Part shown: positions 49,362 through 63,482 of the stretch, piece by piece
How the letters are laid out: each line of letters opens with the position of its first letter
How positions within the stretch are numbered: position 1 is the stretch's first letter
Source of the DNA: Wuchereria bancrofti
Lineage: Eukaryota > Nematoda > Chromadorea > Rhabditida > Onchocercidae
Length of the DNA stretch: 64,000 nt
Reading direction: 5' to 3'
Assembly: GCA_005281725.1 (NCBI GenBank)
Contig: SSBO01000012.1
Location: 16,331,048-16,395,047 of the forward strand
The notes under the pieces: generated by a model
The model's database searches: none
What the model saw: the letters and a program-made list of their open reading frames with translations, nothing else
Told to the model about the DNA's origin: nothing
Translations under genes and position numbers: made by a program

Positions 49362-52300
49362 GAAAAAACATACAAAAGATCAGCAATGGCAAGACTTAGT
49401 GTGTCTCAGGTTATCTCCCGTAGATATAATAATACAGCAGTAGACTTCGCCGGAACTATTACTGTCCGAAATCGAGAGAAGCATCTGGTTTACAGAATTG
49501 AAGCATCATGTCATCTTCACAGAAATTCTATAATCTTCCTTAGTGGTTGAGGTTCTTGAGAGATTTTTGCAGCTGTGACAATGTCTTGTCAATGATGTGA
49601 AGGATATCCATGCAACCCTTCCTTTGTGATGAATCATTCGAAATCTATTGACCACAGTTCACAGACAGGTGAAGCACTTCGCTAGCAGTGCTTGGAAGGA
49701 CACCACTTTTCCATCTTGTCTTTGGTCAGTGAATTTTAGTCCAAAAAGCATTCTCCATAATTATATTAGCAAGCCCAATACATCACATGTTCTTATTAGC
49801 AGAAAGCTCGTAAAACAAAAATTTTTTTCCTTTTCAATTCCACTACTAGCATTCAATCACTTCTTCTATTTATACTTCATTTCATTTTTCTTAATTACAC
49901 TTACCTATACTTAGATTTATTCTTAAATTTGATACACTTACCTATACTCAGATTTATTCTTAAATTTGATATTTTGATTTCTTCTCTTGAAAAGAATTAT
50001 GAGGTTCTGACTTTTCGTATTTATGTGCTTTAATGGCTGATAAAGAGTCAGTCTTGAAGAAGTTGCAAGTGACAGGTGAATTTCTTATTTATTTTCAGAA
50101 ATTTATTTGATATGAAACCATAAAAGTGTATTAGACTTAAATCTATATTATTTTATTTTGAATATTAGCATTCGCTAAGTCTTATGGCACTAGTTAATAT
50201 TAGCGTTAACGTTAGTTAAGTTTTTCTGATTTTGTTATAAACGCATTAATTTGAAGAATGTACAATGAGTTTAGTTTATCATATATTGACCACTTTTTAA
50301 TTTTGCCATTTCCTTCGCCGTTCTTTAGCAAAAATTTAATATTTCATTATATGAATGATATAATGCTGAAAAATATACTGACATAAGTAAAGTAAGGCAG
50401 TATGTATTGGCCCTACATTACCTTTACTGCAAAAAATACATATTTGCAAAAGTATACGTTTTTGTGTTTGAATGTATTCGGCAAGTTTTTATTGTATTCA
50501 CAGTTCTCTTTTTTACTTAAATATATAAATATAATTTAATGTATAAGTATAATTTACAGTTGTAAGTTAAAAATATCCATTGTAAGACACTTGTACTATG
50601 TTATCCAATATTCATATTGAATATTTCAAACTTATAGTTTATTTCAAATTATTGAGTAGTAATCGTATTATATTAAATAGTATTTGTAGGTAGTATTGAA
50701 ATTATTAAGTAATATTTGATAAAGTATTTGCAAATACTTTGCTTTCATTGATCTGTGGAGTTACTTATTAGCTACATTTTACTATATCATATAATTTCAT
50801 TAATATTAATGTTTTCCAATATAAAACAGCAAAATCTCAGTATTGAAGAAAACGTGATTACTTCACGCTAACGCAGTGTAGATCTATTTTATAAGTAAAT
50901 AGCTAGTATTAGATATCATTATAATGCTCATTCCTGTTAATCATTTATTATTTGCTTTTTCTATTTAGGCCTTATTTTTTCAGTACAATGTTCAACACTA
51001 TTCAACAGATGCTTTTTTTGTTCAAGTCCTATTTTCCAATAGGATGGCCAAACCATTCAACAGATACTTTCTCTTTTTTCGAGGCGGCAGCTTTTTTTAT
51101 TTTAAAAATTAGTTAAAAAATATCTCCGAATAAATTGTACATTTTTTACTGGAAAAATTTATTGACGAGGTTTTTGGTTTTCATTTTTCCAAATTCCAGT
51201 AGTATTTTTTTCCAAATTCCAGTATTTTTCCAAATTCCAGTAGTGGACGTTTCAGTATGTAGTATATTGATTGAAACTTACACGTGGCACAAGACGTCGT
51301 AATATCTAGCTTGACCAGGTTCTCATTCACTAATTTCCTGTTTTTGAGTAAGAAACTGAGAGCTATCTATACTTCTGTAAATATCCTTCTGCTCTCATCT
51401 GCTCTCTCCATGACATTAACTTCACTTCCCAGAACACGGAAACACGGGAACAGCAGCATGTAAAAATAGACAATGAAATCAAGAATCTTTGGGGCAATCT
51501 GTGAATCGGACATATTCCGCTTCAAAATATCTTATGAAACGTTATAATGTATTTAGCTATATGATCAATAATAGCTTAAAAAGCGGTAAGTAATTGCATA
51601 AATACTTTCTCAACAGAGTTTCCCATATCACAAAATTAAAACTACGATGTTTTCTGAGTCATTCTTTTCAATAATTATAGTTCACGACCACCACTTACAA
51701 GCCAGAGAATTGAAATGGTTTTATATATAACTCTTGTAAAGCTATTTTTAGTTTACACTAAAAACGTAAAGCTATCGTTATTCAAAATTTAAGTTACACA
51801 TTAGAAAAATTTTAAGCTGCAATACCTTAAATTGGATATGTTTGGCCTAGAAAGTTTCAGCCACATACAAAAAACTTTGTATATAACTGAAAGCGTACTA
51901 GAAATCAAAAGTCAAACAAATTATGGTTATGATTTACGAGTTCTGCTGAGTTGTCAATAAGGACAATGTACTCCAATAAGAAAACGAGAAAGGACAACTT
52001 CTTGTTACCAAGTTCGGAAAAATAAACATCATTAAAGAAGTAATTATCCAACATTAATATCTTATTTAATTTGGGTACATGTACAAATTCAATTTCATAA
52101 GTTATCTGCATAAGCAGGAACAATCTTGTTTAACTCTGATCTTAACTAAGTTTATCTCTGTTTTTCTTCAAATTATGATGCTTTCCCTACACGTACCGTA
52201 TGTCATTTGATATTGATATGATTACCGTATGCTGTTTGATATTAATATGATTAGCATTCTGAAATTATGATGTTAAGGTAATTATTGTTTCAGATACGTT

Positions 52301-55300
52301 TTTAATATCAAAAATAGTACGCGGCAGGAGGTTACTGCAGGAACTTGAAGCTGAGACTGAAAAAAAAGCAGTGCAAGAAGTGACTGCAATAGAACCCTCA
52401 GCGATGATTTTTCGACAAAGTGTACTAGCAACTCGGATGGAAAAGGAAAAGTCTGTGGATGAAACGTCACAGGTTTGCAGTTATTATGGTGATATTTCTA
52501 AAATTTGACGAAATAAGTTAGAAAACAGTTCGTTCCGAATCAGTTTAAGAATGTGCAGTAAACAGTATGAGAGAGCATAATGATGAGAAACAACTGGAAA
52601 GCAAAGATTTATTCGACGTCGTTGATGATAAAAAGAAAACAGATTTAAAAAATAAGAAATTTGCAGTAGGCTTTAAGTATTTATCCTTTTGAATGTGTAG
52701 ATTTCTTAATAAAGATCCAATTATCGTAAAAGTTGGAAATTTGAACTTGAAGAACTTTATGAGTTTCAATTTAGATCAACTATCAATGTGGAGCAGGACC
52801 ATCTAATGCGAATATGACATATACAACAGCTCAGCCATCATCTTGCAGGTCTCGTTTCCATTTCCACATTTTTCATTTCAAATATTACTAATTAATCTCT
52901 AATAAAGGTAATAAAATATTCAATCTGTAATACTTATACTAAAAATTGGATGACATGTCAAAGTATATTTTAGGAAGAATTAAGTGCTGAATTAATTAAT
53001 TGTATTCGTAATTCAACAAGAATTATTTTTGTAAAGACTGACAATAGTCTAATCTCTTCTTAAACAGCTTAATGTTCTGTCGTTTTGACTAGTTAAGGCC
53101 AAACAACGCTATTTCTGAAGTCTATCCTTCAATCCTGTTTTCTTGTATTACCTAGGTTGTTTTTTTTCACCTAAGGCTAAGGCAAATAATTATACTACCC
53201 ATACAGTTATTGCAAATCAAGTGTTGATCAAAGTTTGCGATACGTTTTGTATGAAGTAGAAATATGACTCGATTTTTTTAAAAAGTCCATACTAACTTTC
53301 ATGCTATCTCATCACGACAATTTCCTTTATTTTAGTTATTCCTGAGAAGATTTAAGTCAAATTTCTAATTTCACTGCAAATCATTCGATTGTCATGTTAT
53401 GATTACAATTAGGAAAATAAATAAAGAATTGAAATTCTATTTCATTAAACTTCTCGAAAATCTTCAGTGCTAAGAAATGAAATATACTTGTCAGTTAATA
53501 ACCTGAAGGAAAATTTTTTCAGATGCACAAGTTTTTTCTCGTATTCTAATTATCAACGAAAGCTAATCAGTTTAGAGCAGATATGGTTCAAGGAGAAATG
53601 CATAATTTCAACAGTGACGACTAACTTTCTATTATTAACCTTCCACCACAACTTTTTATTCATTCAATTTCTATTACTATCGTGCAAACTTGCCTAGAAT
53701 CTTTGATATATGCTCACTATAAGGTAATTAAGAACTTTCGGTATGATTTAGAGCAAATATGATTTAAGTAAATGGGCCTGTTATGAAGGGACAGAGTTGG
53801 TCCACGTAATACTCATATGACCTTATTCTTAGGGACAGATAAGAAAATTGGTAGTAACTACTGTCTACGCTTATTTCATATCATCTTCATGGAAATCTGT
53901 ACGCAGAATTATTTTTTCCTTCTCAATTCAACTTTTAGGTTGGATGCAAAGAGATGGTCGCATTTCTGTTTTGCACTTTGTTAGTTTATGTTTTAAAAAG
54001 AAGATAACGAATGAAAATTAGAATAATAAGCATACTCGAAATGAAAGCAAAAATCGGATGCAATAAGAAATATTGAGGTTATGATACTACAAATAAAAAA
54101 ACTTTATGCAATACTTTTTTTGCATTTATGCAATACTTTATGCAACCTGACGAAACTTTATGCAATACTTAATTGATCATTGGCGAATAACCATGCAATT
54201 AAATTACGAAAGTGATATTTCCTTGGCTCAAGAACATACAATATTGTCATATGATGCATAATTTTGAATTTTGACTATACATCACGGTACTGGCAATCTT
54301 TTTTTTAATCTTTTTAATTAAAATTAACACTTCAAGAAGCTAGCAGTGAGAATGTGGCGAATCTGACAAAACTAACTCGATTTACTGTTAGCTTGAGTTA
54401 AATAGCAACAGAAGTATCATTTCAATAACAAAAAAGTAACATTTCACTACTTTGGATTTCTCTTTCGGTGAAAAAACTTTTACNCTCCAACATGATATGA
54501 AATCGTCTGTTAATAAGTATGACCCAGTAGGACAATTTAAATGCTTTTGAAAATTTATCTCATTTGAAATGAATCACATACTGGACTGAGTCTTTTCACT
54601 TAGGTTTTTTCAGTTAAGACAATAATGTGAACGTTTACAGATATGAACTAATGTGTTTTTAGAAAAGTAGAAAGTTTATGAAAGTATTTCATTGCACTAA
54701 AAGTTCCTCTTTTCTTGTATAATGTCATTTGAAGGACACATCCAATGATTCCAGCGTATAATACTTTTACAAAATTGAAAACTTCGAGTTATTATTGAGA
54801 TGAGCCTAGTTAGAGAAGAAAGTAAAGCTATTGCAACTGATAGCTGTTTTCAAGGCTAAGATCAAGTCTAAGCTTTTGGAGCTGTAGAGATTCGTTTGTT
54901 AAAGTAATTCATGCTAGCAAAACAGCATTTTAGACTTACTCGATGTTTTCTACGTGATTGGTAATACCATCATAATCTCTTCTTTTTTGTAGAGACACCA
55001 CTTTTAAAAATATCACTTTTGTCATATTTTTATCATCTCTTTCTTTAAAGTCAATGAGGACAGCTTGATGACAAGCCAGAAATAATTTGTCTTGGCTCAG
55101 CTGGATAGCTTTAGCTTAAATAAACTTCCTTATTTTTTGCTAAATTATAATTCTTATTTCTTGTGTACTAAATTGAATGAATGATAACAAATAACCGAAA
55201 TATTCTACTTATATTTGAATTTTCTCCTCCGTACACAAAATTAATTGTTGAAGATAACGATAAGTGTTAATTAACTGATGATAAATAGTGAGGTCAGTTT

Positions 55301-56258
55301 TGAATTCATCTTCAAAATTTTTAGTACCACTAAATGAATTCTGCTTACTGTTATTAAATAGTCCGGATCTCAAACTAGTGGGCTTAAACATGAATTGAAA
55401 ATTTAGCTTTAAATCTCTGCATTGATTTAAATGTTTGCAAAAATTTCATGATATAGGACTTTGTATTGTTATCTGTAATTTAAAAAAAAAATACTTCCCA
55501 GGTAAACATGTGCTTTCCTGTTAAGACATCACTAATTTCAATAAATCAAGTGCTTCTTTGGGATCAGTCCAACTAATAGCAGAATAATACTTCAAACCCA
55601 CTTAGATTGCTATGTTATCGTAAAAGATACCGACTTTATCGCAAGACAAATATGAACTTTCTTTCCTACAAATGTATGGGGACAAAGTCTGCTAAAGATT
55701 TTCAAGATGCCGAAACGAAACAGAGGAATGGTGATTGATTTGATCAACACTGTTGAGGAAGGTATCTTAACGCTGTAAATGTATCATTATTCCATGTTAT
55801 ACAACTAAGGAACTAGCAATCAAGTTTTCTGTAGGCTTTCATTAATTATCATAATTATCAGTGCAACAATTTGCATTGACTTGTGAAGTTCGTTCGGTAT
55901 CAGTGAAATAAGAAGTGCGGTGTTTCTATTGAAACAAATTATGACTTCTTTGTGCACATCTATTAATGCTCTTTTTTCTAATAATTAGAAGAATGAATTT
56001 CAACTACTTAATATTTTTCCTTAATGCATCAGTGATGTTAGACGGATTTGTGTGAAGCCTGCAAACACGGTTTCCATTTGAATTTAAATCGTAATATTAT
56101 GTGTGTGAACGAGTCACTTTGATTTTCTGTCAATTTACCTAATAAATATGATAATTTCCATTTCTCTTGTTTTTATGTTCTCTATAGGGATCAGGATTTG
56201 AGTGTCGTGTTGTTTTTATGCTAAATAAAAAAAAATTCAAGTTTTGCTAAGACTATCT
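49362..56258. repeat. Large diverged duplication, copy 2
   Basis: Partner of 40836-49360. It is about 1.6 kb shorter, mainly because 41973-43800 is replaced by about 300 unrelated AT-rich bases at 50505-50800. A short local triplication of a TTCCAAATTCCAGTA motif occurs at about 51186-51243. This copy runs directly into the rest of the globin gene. Confidence 0.9.
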
Positions 56259-59200
56259 GCCATGAAATCACATAAAATATCTTTAAGCTGTTCATATGCA
56301 GTTGGTCATAATATTCTGTTTTATACTACGATTTAAACGATATTATTTCGCTCCAAAATTTTACCGCCGATTTTCTAGATTAACTTACACATCTTAACTG
56401 CAACTCTGAAATATTGCATAGAATTTAGGAGTTGATGGGGATCAGGAAACATTCCAATGGAGGTGTGGTATATGTAGGACTATAACACAGTCGTCATTCT
56501 GTTTTCTAATACTAACAAATTACAGGAAGGAAAATCTTTTTCAATAAAGTTATTATGTTCATTCAACATTCATTTGCAGAAAAGTTAGGCAGAAGAGAGA
56601 CTCCTCATTACCAGACGGAGTCGAAACAGATTTAGACTTTAGCGATCATGCAGTGCTCTCTCATATACGCCGGTCATCAAGTATGCCAAGTGTGTCCGAT
56701 CCCATCATCGGTAGTTATTTTTAAAAACAAGAGCTGATTTGTTTTTTTCAATTTTGAAATTTTATTTCACAGTGCTTTTGCTTGTTTCCATGATTTCTCC
56801 ATAATTGTCTTGTAGGACCAATTTTAAAACATTATGATTATAACTTAAGATTGAACCGATTTCAAAAACGGTTTCTTCGCTTCACGTGGCATCGTTTACA
56901 AACAAAGAATGGTGGAAAACGAGTCGGAAATGTTTTCGAAGAGGTTATTCATACTATATGTCTTTATCAGTTACATTTCTTAATCATTTTAATCGAAGTT
57001 TTTAATGAGTCACAAATGAACGAAACAAATTGGGACCTACGAAAGCAAAATAAGAAGTGATAAATAAAACAAAAACAAATAGTCATATAATAACATATAA
57101 TGTCATGCATGCTTTACATTTGTAGGTCCATTTTACTCTTTAATACTAAAATCATTAGTCATTAAATGACTAATTATGAAATCATAAACTTGATTGATTG
57201 CAATTTTACTATGTCCAAGCACAATCATAATTTTTGGCAAAACATCAATAACTTTATAAATTTTTGGAACTTTATTTCATGTCCAAATGTTTGCTCACTT
57301 CTCTTTTCTTTTCCTTACCATCTCCTCTTCTTACTTGGATCTTACTTAAGCCTAAAGTATGCTTTTAAATAAAGAAACGAGTCAATTGTTGGTTTAGGTC
57401 TATGAGCGCCTTTTAAGGCAGTTGCCCGGAACTTGAGAAATGTTCACAATACGAACCTTTTTGTCTGCGATATCGCGTAGCGAAACAGCCACACCAAGAA
57501 ATCACGCGAAGGTATGCTTCAATTTAGGTAAAATAAAGGAAAATCAATTTTTTTTCTGCTGGAATAATCAAGAAGATTAATGATCATTTTCTTTATTTTC
57601 TTGAAAAGACACTGAGTTAAAAAAGAACGATTTTAGGAGACAGTGAAGTTGATCGATTATGCGATTAAGAATCTGGAGGTAAATGACAAAGAAAGGAACG
57701 ACGCAGGCAGTGACTACGATCCTTTCTTACTCGGTGATTTCAGTTTAGTTTGAATGCGCATTTTAACATTTTAGTAATTATGTTTTAACATAGGATCGGG
57801 TTTTCAACTTTTTATCTGGAACCATTAGGAAAAACAAAGTTGAAATGAAGATTGAAATTAAGAGACTAACCTGCCTTTGTTGCAGAAACTAAAATATCAT
57901 ACTAATCGTTCACTACTTCGAATCATGAACAGACAGCAAAGTTTTAAAAAACAGTTTAAAATCGGTCGTTTGAATTATTTATAAATTAGTTGGTATAATA
58001 CTTTATTAGCAATTTCAAAACTTACTTGTTTGCAGGTAAAGCACATGGCAGACTTCGACCATATGGTTTCACAGGGAATCACTGGGAGAAACTTGGCGAA
58101 ATTATTGTTGACGTGGTGCTAGTGCAAGAAGCTGTTAGAGACTTACCTGGTGCCCGCCAAGCATGGGTTATATTCACTGCTTGTCTTGTTGATCAGGTGT
58201 GTTTTGCGTAATACACTACTGCAGAAAATTTCTTAACCATCCAAAAGATCAAATATGACAGGCTTTGAAGCTCATTTTACTGAGTGATTAGTTTTTATCA
58301 TAGCTCAGTGAAATGGGCTTTCCTTCATTATGCACATTCTTGGAGCCGTTAAATCGAATTATTCAGCTGCAGTAATTCAGTGGGAAGGGTTCAGGAATTT
58401 ATTTCTTAAATTGATAGTAATGTGCAGCTTTTGTTTTTGATAAATTAAAAAGAGCCAACTGCAGTCAGTAGTTGTTTAGAACTCGAATGTATAGGTAACG
58501 AAAAGTGGCCCACTTGTTTCAGAACAAAAATACTTCTCCTAATGCAATTAATACAATATAACTCCCACAGCTAAGAGCTGGATTTGACGAAAGCAAAAGC
58601 GGCTTGACACCAATGACTGCAATGTTCTCCCAGAAGTATATTTGTAATACTGTCACTTCAGACAGTGCGAACGGTCACCATCAACATACATTCCCATCTA
58701 CTGATACAACTTGTCACTCATCAGCGGTCACGTTTATTTATATGAAAAGAAAAAACTGAACTTTATGAACAATAGTGAACAGAATATATTTCGAAGAGCC
58801 ATAACTTACAATCATTTATAGAGCTTACCTTCAATACAGTCATTGATATTTTTGAATCAAAGCGCTTAATAGCTCTAAACTACAGCACATCAACCACAAA
58901 GCACTTTTTAAAAATTCACGGTGCTATTTCAGTGCTACACCAGTTAACCGATTCTGCCGGAATACGTTTCGACAGTGTCGTCGATAAGAAAAGCAAACAC
59001 AACTTTTGATTCAGGCATGCCACAGATGAATGAACGACGAAATTACCTCGCGTCTATGGCAGAGCATGGCACCTCAAAATTTCACTCTAGAAGAAGAAAT
59101 TCAGCACGTTTCGTGACAAGCAGGAAGCACTCCAAAGACCAGTATACCAGCAGTTACCGCAGAACTTATCATCCGTTTGTGAAGTTTTTTAACTTATCAT

Positions 59201-59289
59201 TTATCATCCGTTTAATTTATCTTATCATCGTTAAGTTTAACTTATCATCCGTATATCATTGTCACATTTTAAATAGTCTAAACAAATAA
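52294..59289 (+). CDS. Nematode globin with long N- and C-terminal extensions; one in-frame TGA
   Basis: Haem globin of the extended nematode type. Exons in matching phase: 52294-52472, 55707-55761, 56429-56462, 56580-56710, 56816-56943, 57398-57511, 57637-57733, 58036-58196, 58571-58673 and 58976-59289. The globin fold starts around FLRFTWHRLQ (helix A, Trp) and continues through MFTIRTFLSAISR, NHAKETVKLIDYAI (likely distal His E7), KAHGRLRPYGFTGNHWEKL (likely proximal His F8) and AVRDLPGARQAWVIFTACLV (helices G-H). The N-terminal extension is charged and Ser-rich (IRRSSSMPSVSD); the C-terminal one is rich in Arg and Ser. A TGA at 57434-57436 interrupts the CD region (LPGT-stop-EMFTIRTF), where an Arg codon seems expected. 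The last splice is a choice: without it the frame ends at 58759. The first exon was not found. No C. elegans orthologue is named with confidence. Confidence 0.8.
54484..54484. other. Ambiguous base
   Basis: An N within TTTTACNCTCC where copy 1 reads TTTTACACTCC at the matching place. There is no repeat across it, so it is a simple uncalled base and not a join. Confidence 0.8.
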
Positions 59290-61267
59290 TCACTTGCTTC
59301 CTTTATTGATTTAACTTGGCTATGTGATAGAATGTGACTGATACCATTAATTATAATTAATAATCTTAAATTTGAATGAGAGTTGGTACAGGTAAGTGTG
59401 ATTCTGTTACTTAGATCAAACATAATTATCTTAATTATCTTGACAAGGCTTAACTATTTTAATGAAGGTAATCAATCGTTTCAGAATTCTAGTAATCTCA
59501 GGTATTGAGTCCGGAATCAACAAATGAACAACACATTTTATAAAAAACAATTTATTGTAACTGTAGCACTAATACCTTGTGCATAATAATATGTTTTAGA
59601 TAAATTACTTCTTTGCATAGCATAAAAAGTGTACTGGAAAAAATGCTCCTATTTATTGCAGTTAGTTACTGACAAAATGGTTATCACATATTATCGACAC
59701 TTATTATCAAAATTATTATTATATTAATTGCACTCATTTCAACATCATAGGGGAACAGTAACACAGTAGATAAGAAGAATGAAAATGAAAGCGGATGAAT
59801 AAAGGTTAATAAAAATTTCAAGAGCGATAATGAGGTCTTGGGATTGTATCCTTTTCTCTCTCCTTACTCCTTTTCTTATTTAAACTTTTAATTTTCTCAA
59901 TTATGCTCTTCACTCTTTAGAATCAGTTTTGAACCAAAGTTTTTATAAAGTCATCATATCAGTATCAAAAAATAGGGAGAAAACTTTTGCCTAAAATCTT
60001 TGCTCAGCTAGTAATTTATAATAATAAATAAAGAACAGTGATTGACTGGTAATTATTAGTGATGAGGATTTTTCTGAACTCTCAAAGTTATGTCAAATAG
60101 TCCTAGCTAAGAAAACCTGCAAATATGCGAAACATGAAAAGTACATGGGGAAATATCGTGTAGTAAAAAACCATTATAAAAATGAACTTCAAAAGATTAT
60201 GCCACAAAGTGATTTTTAATACTTAATTGCATGAGTTCAGAATTTATGGGAATTTTGAAAACCACTGAATCGAAGTTGTATTCAAAGCGCAATTTAACAT
60301 ATTGAACAAAATACGTCGTTATTCTTCAACTAAATTCTTAACAAAAATGAGTTTTATTTCATATTTTATCAATTCATCTTTAAACTTCCCTCCTTTTTTC
60401 GTGCAAACTGCATTTGCAATATCACAAAGCCCTTGCAATATCACAAAAAAAACTGCATTTACAATATCACAAAATAAGACACCAATGAGATACAAAATAC
60501 AAAACAAGGAAAAATGTTGACCAAAAGAAGAAAATAGATCAAAAATTAGTTTTTGCTTTATTGAATGAGGCAAAATATAGAATGGAATTACTAAACTAGA
60601 ATGATCGAATGTGTTTTAAAACAGTTTGGTATTAATTAATGTATTCCATCAGTTTAATTTCTCATTTCCTTGAATTTGATAACAATTTTTAGCAAATGAA
60701 ATATATTTTTACACCATAAACCATAAACTATTGGCGATCAAAACTTCATTTGGACGAACAAAAAGTATAGAAAAAGAGTAAAAATCGATTCGAGACGATG
60801 CTTAGCCTTGATATAGCGTATTTCATTCTCAGTTTAGCATCAGAGGCGCATAATTAGAATCATTAAAGGTTCCATCGTAACCGATCTTTCAATTAAATCA
60901 TAGGAATAAACTTGTAAGAAAACGATGTGTTGTATGCATAAATAATCAACTAATGATCATATGTTTAGAAAAATAATCAGTAAGTCTATTTATAGGTTTA
61001 CGCATTTTCTGCATTACTAAAAAGTTCCTGAAATGCTGGGCGCACAGCTAGGCGGAATCGTCGTTTGAGTTCTTGTTATTCTTCATTCCGTCTTCATTCT
61101 TTCAGTATCAAAAGTTCATATGGATGAACAAGAAATGAGGATATTTTAAAAACTTAATACACATGTATGGCTAGTGTACTGTTTCTTGTAATGTTCATTC
61201 ATAGCACATCCGGATGACCTGGAATGACGAAAGCAATACACACCAAATTACAAAAATAACATTTCCC
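59290..61267. other. Intergenic region between convergent globin and cuticlin-like genes
   Basis: No coding exon recognised. A motif AACTGCATTTGCAATATCAC recurs imperfectly about three times at 60406-60475, giving a small tandem repeat. The end of the globin exon (59170-59260) also contains repeated TTATCATCCGT units. Confidence 0.5.
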
Positions 61268-63482
61268 TTAAACCATTTTTGCCTTATTACCTAGTTTCGT
61301 CACCACTTGATCACATCTAAGATATATGTCCAGCTGGAAAGTACTTCCTGTAATGCTGATCCATACAAACCTAATGTAGGTGATTTGTAGTATAAAAACT
61401 AGCCTGAGCCACTTATGTAGGACCCATATAATACTTGCAGTTAGAGCCAAAAGAGCAACAACCGTAGTACATATGAGCAGTGTGAATAATGTATTACTCA
61501 CACACACTTCCGGCATATTTTGTCTTATTTGATCACTTTGTTCATCTGAAATTGTCTAGTTTATAATTAATTAGCTTACATCACATAGTATGAACATGTA
61601 AGAAAGGCTAGGATAATCAAGAATTTTTATAAATAGATGGAAAAGGTGTACAAATGAGAAAAAAAACAAAATTATAATTACTGGAATAGCAATGTATTCT
61701 CCACAAGGTTTAAACTATTTTTATAAAAGTTAGGCTTAATAAATGTAGAAAAGAAGATTTACGTCTGAACGGTCGACTTGAAGAGAACAATTTCTCGCGA
61801 AAATTACGGAAATCACCTGCATCCTCATCATCGTCATCTAACACATAAACAGGCTGTGATATTAAATCTGCATCAACCGTGTGTTTTGATCTCTCAGATA
61901 CTGGCGATCGCATTAGACGGCGCTTTTTCGATTGAACCTATAATCTTGTCATTTGTAGTATTTCTAGTATGGAAAAGGATAAACAAGAATGTCTTTAAAC
62001 TTTTAACATTTTCGAACCCTATTTTTAATGAATTTTAGAATCATCAATCAAGGTAATAGGAATTTCAAAAGACTAATAGCACAAATATGGGAAAAAATTT
62101 GAACTACGATTTACCTACTTATGAACTATTAGTTCCGGATTTTTGTAACTGCAGATGGATACTTTAATTTTACGGAGTAAGCAAGACCTGTCAACTCACG
62201 TCAGTGACATTGCTCACTTTTATTGAGTGAACCGCTGAATCACCTGCTGTTACAAATAGCTCGTTCGTTTTCTCTTTCTCATCGAAACACATCGGCGGCT
62301 ACAATTTCGAATTTTTTTTTTTTGCACACCAAATAAGAAGAGGGAAGTATGGAGACAGTGATGACGAAATACAATATGATATAACGTATTCGAAAAATTC
62401 GATGGATTCCTCTTAAACGTGACCTTAAACGTATAATGAAATAAACATGGCGTGATTGCTGTTTTGTGGATAAAAAAGCTGTCAAAATCCGATCCTGGGT
62501 TTTATTATCGAAGGTGTCCGGCATATAAACAAGTAAACGAGTAACTTACAGTAGTACCGATGCAGCCACCAGCATCCTTGATGCACAGACGAATTTGGCA
62601 CTGGAATCGAACGATTATCCGATCAGCAAATTTGAATACCAACGATTCGCGATATGCCATGTTGAGAGACTCAACATATGTGGGGTCACCCAAAACTGCC
62701 CTGTCTGTATGACACCTGAAGTGTTACTGCAAAATTTCGGGTTCAGTGCATTTCAGACAAGAATTTCAACTACAAAATATTAATACTACATTCTGACTTT
62801 TATCAGCTAATTTCACATAACTTACCCGTTCTCATCAATGATAACTTGCTTTTCTCCCTGTCCATCCTCCACATAACAATTATGAACCAACAAACCATAA
62901 ACATCTGAAATGTATAGCTTGAAAGAATTAAAAATTAATCCGCTTTCTGTGTCTCATTAAAAGAATCGTACCAGATAGACATTCCCATCGATGAACGATT
63001 TGATCACCAACTCTTGCGTATTTCAATATTGGTCCGTCGATTTCATCCCTGCGAATCGTATAAATGCAGTTTGGAAATGGATACTCGTATTCTAGTGTTT
63101 GTGTTGCTATTGCACTACAAAGAATTATTATGAAATTTTGCGAAATCTGAATCACTTTCGTGCTAAGAACTACCGCAATTTCAATCAAAAAATCTTTTAA
63201 TTTGAAAATTTTTGAAATAAACAAGTTTGCATCAATTTTCCGAAAATATCCTCTGGATCACCTTACAGCTTGGTCATCTCGGTTTATCCGGTTTGCGTCT
63301 AATTCCATAATGTTTCATCCACGAGCCAGATGACAATCGAAACTCGTGCTATTATGGTGAATTAGAAACAGATTCGGATGACAAAAGACTAACCTCACTT
63401 CAATTCCAGAAGAAACTGCGCGTACGATCTCTCGATACATGCATCTGATGTGAAAAGCTCGATCAAGTTTTGTAATAAATAA
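61268..63482 (-). CDS. Cuticlin-like ZP-domain membrane protein, N-terminus missing
   Basis: ZP-domain proteins of the cuticlin family polymerise in the nematode cuticle after release from the membrane. Exons on the minus strand join in phase: 63394-63482 (LFITKLDRAFHIRCMYRE), 62972-63114 (PNCIYTIRRDEIDGPILKYA), 62826-62904 (DVYGLLVHNCYVEDGQGEK), 62550-62715 (GDPTYVESLNMAYRESLVFK, then FQCQIRLCIKDAGGC), 61817-61937 (SKKRRLMRS, then an acidic DDDDED) and 61268-61545. The order is typical: rest of ZP-N, ZP-C with its cysteines, a basic KKRR furin-type cleavage site, then a transmembrane helix (NTLFTLLICTTVVALLALTA) and a short tail. The linker between the ZP cysteines and the KKRR site is unusually short, so a small exon in 61938-62549 may be missing. 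The signal peptide and the start of ZP-N were not located and may lie beyond 63482 or outside the window. Confidence 0.88.

Noticed and set aside
63254..63310. Minus-strand open segment reading MELDANRINRDDQAV as an exon of the ZP gene
   Set aside because: The flanking exons 63394-63482 and 62972-63114 join perfectly in phase without it (LEV-S-AIATQ type junction), and it cannot be included without breaking the frame.
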